A DNA stretch of 64,000 bases from positions 372,001 through 436,000 of the forward strand of contig NZ_JACHFN010000001.1 of the NCBI RefSeq assembly GCF_014201885.1. Direction: 5' to 3'. Both the position numbers and the translations under genes were made by a program. The notes under the pieces were generated by a model. That model was not told the DNA's origin. It saw nothing but the letters and a program-made list of their open reading frames with translations, and did not search any database. Shown here one piece after another: positions 59,008 through 64,000 of this stretch (positions are counted from its first letter, which is position 1; every line of letters begins with the position of its first letter). The stretch comes from Deinococcus budaensis. GTDB lineage: Bacteria > Deinococcota > Deinococci > Deinococcales > Deinococcaceae.

Positions 59008-60336
59008 ATGGTGAATTCTACGGCCAAAGGAGATCGACTTGAGGAGCAGGTCTTCAAGGACCTGAAGTCGCTTATTGATAATGATGAATTCCTGTTCAAA
59101 AAAGAATTTTGTCGAATCTATAGAAAAAAGCGTTACTACTCTAAGGCAAGAGATGATAATATAGAATTCGACATTTCTATTGAAGTTTTTATGCCTAATA
59201 TGGAGGAATACTCTTTTCTATTCCTTACCGAGTGCAAGAACTACAATCACGCCGTTCCCGTAAATGATGTTGAAGAATTCATTATTAAAGTAGCTCAAGT
59301 CGCTGGACACAATGTTAAGGGCGTCTTCGCCACGGCATCCGCCTTCCAAACTGGCGCAAAAAAGGTGGCCGAGCATTACAAACTCGGCCATATAAGATAC
59401 TTCTCCGATACTAGCTTCAAATGGGAACTTCCTCGTACCCCATCAGGCACACTCGTGACATCACTAGCTCCTCACGAAATCGCTCAAGCTATTACAAGCG
59501 AGGCGTATGAAAGCCGGACCTTTGACTACTTTATGTGGTCAGCAAGGGGCCACACCAACTCAATGCTTCAGTTCTTCAAAGACTTAATCGCCGGCCAGGG
59601 TATTCCTATAGAACGACTCCAACATCTTATGAACCTGAGAAGCACCAATAGAGTGCCCTTTCTAAGCAAGGCAGAAATTGAAGGTATGGCATCGACATAT
59701 CTCGCCGAAGCGGGCTATACCTCTGGAAAAGTCGCCTTGAATCATCTCCGCAGGCGACTGCCCGCCCTCACACACGTCCGCATTCACAGACAAATCAGCA
59801 GGCCTGACAACCCTAGGTACGAGGATTTTCTGGCTCGAGCGGATTTTCAATACGGCGTTATTGATGTTTATAAGCAGGCACACCAAGACATCAGACAGGA
59901 GCGTTTTACGGTCGCTCACGAATTCTCGCACTTCCTACTCGGACATGGTAATTACATGCACCGGGAGATGTGTGAAGAGCAGGATTTCCTTTTAAACTCA
60001 CCAATAGGGCCAATCTCTGATATTGCCAGAATGGAGTTTCAGGCAAACCACTTGGCTAGCTGCACACTTATGCCCGGCGAAAACTTCTACTATAGATTTC
60101 TTAATCTCGCCCGGCAACACCGCCTTTACCGAGGTAACAAGGCAATATTGTATCTTGATAAACAAAGCTGCAATATACAGCTCTTCAAAATCGTTACTAG
60201 TACACTCTCCCGCGACTTCGAAGTAACGCGGCGCATGGCTGCCATCCGATTAGAGGGCATGGGACTGCTGAAAGACGACCGACACCACCCCTCACTTGCC
60301 TTCACCGATCTACTGGGCGAGTTCAGAAAATACTAA
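59008..60336 (+). CDS. restriction-nuclease-like and ImmA/IrrE metalloprotease fusion
   Basis: 442 aa. The N-terminal 170 residues look like a PD-(D/E)xK nuclease of the Mrr type: FDISIEV (Asp55) and LTECKNY (Glu75-x-Lys77). The C-terminal half is an ImmA/IrrE (DUF955) protease: TVAHEFSHFLLGHG (His304, Glu305, His308) and ARMEFQANHLASCTLMP (third ligand region). The same protease family includes the Deinococcus damage regulator IrrE/PprI. The gene is A+T-rich (59101-59160 counts 30% G+C), a sign of recent transfer. TATAAT at 59004-59009 overlaps the ATG, so GTG 59011 or a later start is possible. Confidence 0.85.
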   Translation: MVNSTAKGDRLEEQVFKDLKSLIDNDEFLFKKEFCRIYRKKRYYSKARDDNIEFDISIEVFMPNMEEYSFLFLTECKNYNHAVPVNDVEEFIIKVAQVAGHNVKGVFATASAFQTGAKKVAEHYKLGHIRYFSDTSFKWELPRTPSGTLVTSLAPHEIAQAITSEAYESRTFDYFMWSARGHTNSMLQFFKDLIAGQGIPIERLQHLMNLRSTNRVPFLSKAEIEGMASTYLAEAGYTSGKVALNHLRRRLPALTHVRIHRQISRPDNPRYEDFLARADFQYGVIDVYKQAHQDIRQERFTVAHEFSHFLLGHGNYMHREMCEEQDFLLNSPIGPISDIARMEFQANHLASCTLMPGENFYYRFLNLARQHRLYRGNKAILYLDKQSCNIQLFKIVTSTLSRDFEVTRRMAAIRLEGMGLLKDDRHHPSLAFTDLLGEFRKY

Positions 60337-60478
60337 GTGTAGTGGATTTAAACTTATTCAGATACTCACTGCGCCTATGCTACCCCCTACTCTTCCCACG
60401 TAGGCAGTCCGCCGCTTTACTTGTGGCTCCTGTATAACCTCAAACGAAAGTACTTTGTGCTGAATGCACGCACTTTCT

Positions 60479-60876
60479 CTACCCCAGCGCCCCCAGCAGC
60501 TGCTCCACGTTGGCCTGCCACGCCTCGGCGTCCTCACCGCTCTCCCACAGGTCGGGCAATTCACTGCCGGGGGCCAGGACGCGGGTAACAGCCTCGTGCG
60601 CCCGCTCACGCAGCGGCTCCAGCTCGGCGGGGTCGGCAGCGGCCACCCAGGCGCGCAGCCCGGCGTCGGTCAGGCCTGCCGTCTCGCCCGTCAGCACGGC
60701 GGCAAGCACCTCGGCGGCGGCCAGGGCACGCCAGCCTTCCTCGGCGGCCAGGAAGTCGCCCTCCGGGTCGAGGACCACGTCGAAAGCCTCGGCCAGAGCA
60801 AAGGCACCGTCCTGGGTGACCTCCCCCGCGAAGGCGGCGCCGACCTCGTTGTCGAAAGGGCCGACGCCCCAGACGT

Positions 60877-60880
<4 letters not shown>
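60479..60880 (-). CDS. DUF4259 protein
   Basis: 133 aa from GTG 60880, overlapping the ispG stop (GTGA). [20 protein letters not shown] and the Ala-rich [11 protein letters not shown] are the DUF4259 pattern. Acidic, helical, function unknown. The next 142 bp downstream (60337-60478) are A+T-rich and hold no gene. Confidence 0.82.
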
Positions 60881-62109
<1,229 letters not shown>

Positions 62110-62180
62110 AGGGGGTCAGTCTACCTGGGGGCCGGGGGCGGGTTCCGGGTCGGGTGTCACGGGCAGGGGACGCGCGGGCG

Positions 62181-63293
62181 TCAGCGCGAGGGCACTTGCA
62201 ACGTGCCGCCTACGATCAGGGCCTGAATCTTGTCGAGGTTGGCCTGGAGGACGGGGGGAATCAGGGCCTGGTTGTAGCGGTCCACCGCCAGCCCGACCCC
62301 GCCGTTGCTCAGGCCGAAGGAGCGGTCGCCGCTGCGCCAGGGGCGGCCCTCGGCCACATCCTTGACGACCGTGTACACGGCGTTGTCCACCCGCTTGAGC
62401 ATGGAGGTCAGGCCGTGGTTGAGGGTCTGCGGGTTGCCGTCGAAGTCGCCCAGGCGGTTTTGGTTGGTGTCCACCCCGATAAAGAAGGTGGGGCGGCTCT
62501 CGCCCGCGCAGGCTTTTTGCTCGGCGGCGCTGCGCGGCACCCCCGCGTAGGGGTCGGCGCGGAACTTGAGGCCCCTGGGCAGGGCGGCGGCCTTGAGGCA
62601 GGGCTGGGCACGAATCTGGTCGATCACGCCCTGGCCGCTGGCCCCCGCCGCCGTATAGATGATGTCGGTGCCGCTCCTCAGCAAAGTGGCGGCGAGTTGC
62701 CGGGCCGCCGCCGGGTTGCTGAACCCCTGGCTGGTCGAGTCCACATACAGGCCCGTGACCCGGCACTCGGGGCAGCCGAACGCCACCCCGGCCTCGAAGC
62801 CCGCCTGAAAACGCCGGATCACCGGGAGATCGGTGCCCCCGATAAACCCGACCCGCCCGGTGGCGCTCTGCTTGCCCGCCAGATACCCGGCCAGAAAGCT
62901 GCCTTCGTGCTCGCGAAAGCGCAGGCCGACCGTGTTCGGCCCCTTGGGCAGGTCGTCCACCACGATAAAGCGGGTGTCGGGTGCCCCGGCGGCGGCGGCG
63001 GTGATCGCCGCGTTGTTCGCAAAACCCACCCCGATCACCACCCGCGACCCGGAACGCACCAGCCCCGGAATGCCCGCGCCGACCTCGCCGAGCTGGCGCG
63101 GCTCGAACACCCGCACCTCGCCGCCCGTGTCGGCCACCGCACGCTGCACGCCCTGGTACACCGACTGGTTGAACCCCTGGTCCTGACGGCCCCCCAGGTC
63201 GAACCCGATGCCCACCGTGAAGGCGGCGGCGTGGGCCGTGCCCAGCAGCAAGACCGGAGTGAACGCCAGCGGCCAGCTTGAAATGCGCTTCAT
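62181..63293 (-). CDS. BMP-family ABC transporter substrate-binding protein
   Basis: 370 aa. MKRISSWPLAFTPVLLLGTAHAAA is a Sec signal peptide without a lipobox Cys. FTVGIGFDLGGRQDQGFNQSVYQGVQRA, GVGFANNAAITAAA, GSFLAGYLAGKQS and FIGGTDLPVIRRFQAGFEAG are the PnrA/Med (BMP) pattern for nucleoside binding. No permease or ATPase gene is in the window, so its partners are elsewhere. Confidence 0.92.
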   Translation of the reverse strand: MKRISSWPLAFTPVLLLGTAHAAAFTVGIGFDLGGRQDQGFNQSVYQGVQRAVADTGGEVRVFEPRQLGEVGAGIPGLVRSGSRVVIGVGFANNAAITAAAAGAPDTRFIVVDDLPKGPNTVGLRFREHEGSFLAGYLAGKQSATGRVGFIGGTDLPVIRRFQAGFEAGVAFGCPECRVTGLYVDSTSQGFSNPAAARQLAATLLRSGTDIIYTAAGASGQGVIDQIRAQPCLKAAALPRGLKFRADPYAGVPRSAAEQKACAGESRPTFFIGVDTNQNRLGDFDGNPQTLNHGLTSMLKRVDNAVYTVVKDVAEGRPWRSGDRSFGLSNGGVGLAVDRYNQALIPPVLQANLDKIQALIVGGTLQVPSR

Positions 63294-63558
63294 GTCTCAT
63301 CTTTCCGGCGCTTTTCTTACGTTCTCCTTACGGGGAGGCCGCCGCGCCGGGGGGTGGGGGGAGGGAGAGCGCAGCGGCCCCGCCCCCGGCCCCCTTGACG
63401 CCCTCCCCTCTGCCCCCCAGACTTGGCCGCAGGGCCGCACAGGCCCCACCACAACGCGAAGGCAACGCTTGCCCGCCGGGCACGACCTCTTCCGGAACCA
63501 GGAGGGGGCACGTGTGCGGCGGGCGGGTCTGTCGGGGGACCACCAGGGGGGACACAGG

Positions 63559-64000
63559 ATGACGGGACGAGACAGGGCGGGAGAGCAGGCCTGGCACGAC
63601 CACACGCCGGGGTACACGGAGCGGCTGGGCGCGGCGCAGGGCGAGGCAGTGCGGGTCCGGGTGCGGGTCACCCTGCCGGTCACGGGCGTGCAGCTCAAGT
63701 TCGTGCGGGTGGGCGAGGTCGAGACCGCCCAGGCGCGCGAGGTGGAGCTTCCCGGCTCCGCCGGGCGCTGGTTCGAGGCCGAGCTGCCGGTTCACGCCTC
63801 CAGGGTGCGCTACGCCTGGACCCTGCTTTTCGAGGGCGACCACCTCAGCCTGACGGCGCTGGGGCTGCACCACACCCGCCGGGGCTTTCGCGACTGGTTT
63901 CAGTACCTCGCCGGGCACGTGTCCCCCGAGTGGGCCTGGCGCAGCGTCTTCTACCAGGTCTTTCCCGACCGCTTTCGCAACGGCGACCCCGGCAACGACG
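63559..64000 (+). CDS. GH13 alpha-amylase-type enzyme, N-terminal part
   Basis: ATG 63559, reading on past the window edge, 147 codons seen. The first 110 residues form a beta-sandwich like the N domain of maltogenic amylases and neopullulanases. EWAWRSVFYQVFPDRFRNGDPGND is the first conserved strand of the GH13 barrel. Catalytic residues lie outside. Divergent from the BMP gene across 265 bp, which should hold both promoters. Confidence 0.88.
   Translation, partial: MTGRDRAGEQAWHDHTPGYTERLGAAQGEAVRVRVRVTLPVTGVQLKFVRVGEVETAQAREVELPGSAGRWFEAELPVHASRVRYAWTLLFEGDHLSLTALGLHHTRRGFRDWFQYLAGHVSPEWAWRSVFYQVFPDRFRNGDPGND

Noticed and set aside
59004..59009. TATAAT as promoter for the nuclease-protease gene
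   Set aside because: It overlaps the likely ATG, and no -35 element stands 16-18 bp upstream; kept only as a note on start choice.

Overview
The window is G+C-rich bacterial chromosome, most likely from a Deinococcus. The basis is a lysine cluster of the LysW/LysX/homoaconitase type known from Thermus and Deinococcus, and many genes whose start codon lies only 5-7 nt after a TANNNT -10 box, the leaderless arrangement common in Deinococcus. I could run no database search; names rest on motifs and family memory.

Layout. 1-12284: housekeeping genes (PhzF-family end, HAD phosphatase, methyltransferase, recG, SDR, gamma-glutamyltransferase-like, PfkB kinase, rsmA, TPR protein, nnrD, DUF4388 protein). 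12316-36282: one complete Tn7-like transposon of 23,967 bp, with TGT...ACA ends, inverted arrays of TnsB-type sites and a 5-bp target duplication ggttg (12311-12315 and 36283-36287). 36327-47756: MarR/MFS efflux pair, lysine cluster, RCK/antiporter pair, radical-SAM protein and icd. 48003-58892: small stress-type protein, two DinB-fold proteins, hydrolases, P5C dehydrogenase, aminotransferase, PhoX-type phosphatase, map and a DppA-type peptidase. 59008-60336: a strikingly A+T-rich gene fusing a restriction-nuclease-like domain to an ImmA/IrrE metalloprotease domain. 60479-64000: DUF4259 gene, ispG, BMP lipoprotein-type receptor and the start of a GH13 amylase.

The transposon. Its mobility genes are a TnsA-TnsB fusion, a TnsC-type ATPase and two different TniQ/TnsD proteins, with no CRISPR array or cas gene. 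Its cargo is a defence island: a LexA-like self-cleaving repressor with a dyad over its own promoter, three small unknown genes, a complete type II CBASS operon (CD-NTase, Cap2, Cap3, HNH-SAVED Cap5, plus a coupled 74-aa gene), and a four-gene DUF499/DUF3780/DUF1156/helicase operon of the Hma kind. Both defence operons have good promoters with dyads, and between them lies a stretch that could fold as a structured RNA.

Removing the transposon and one target copy restores a perfect 22-bp stem with a 7-nt loop between the convergent DUF4388 and MFS genes. The element therefore sits in the loop of a terminator-like hairpin, 31 bp after a stop codon. This recalls Tn7 in the glmS terminator.
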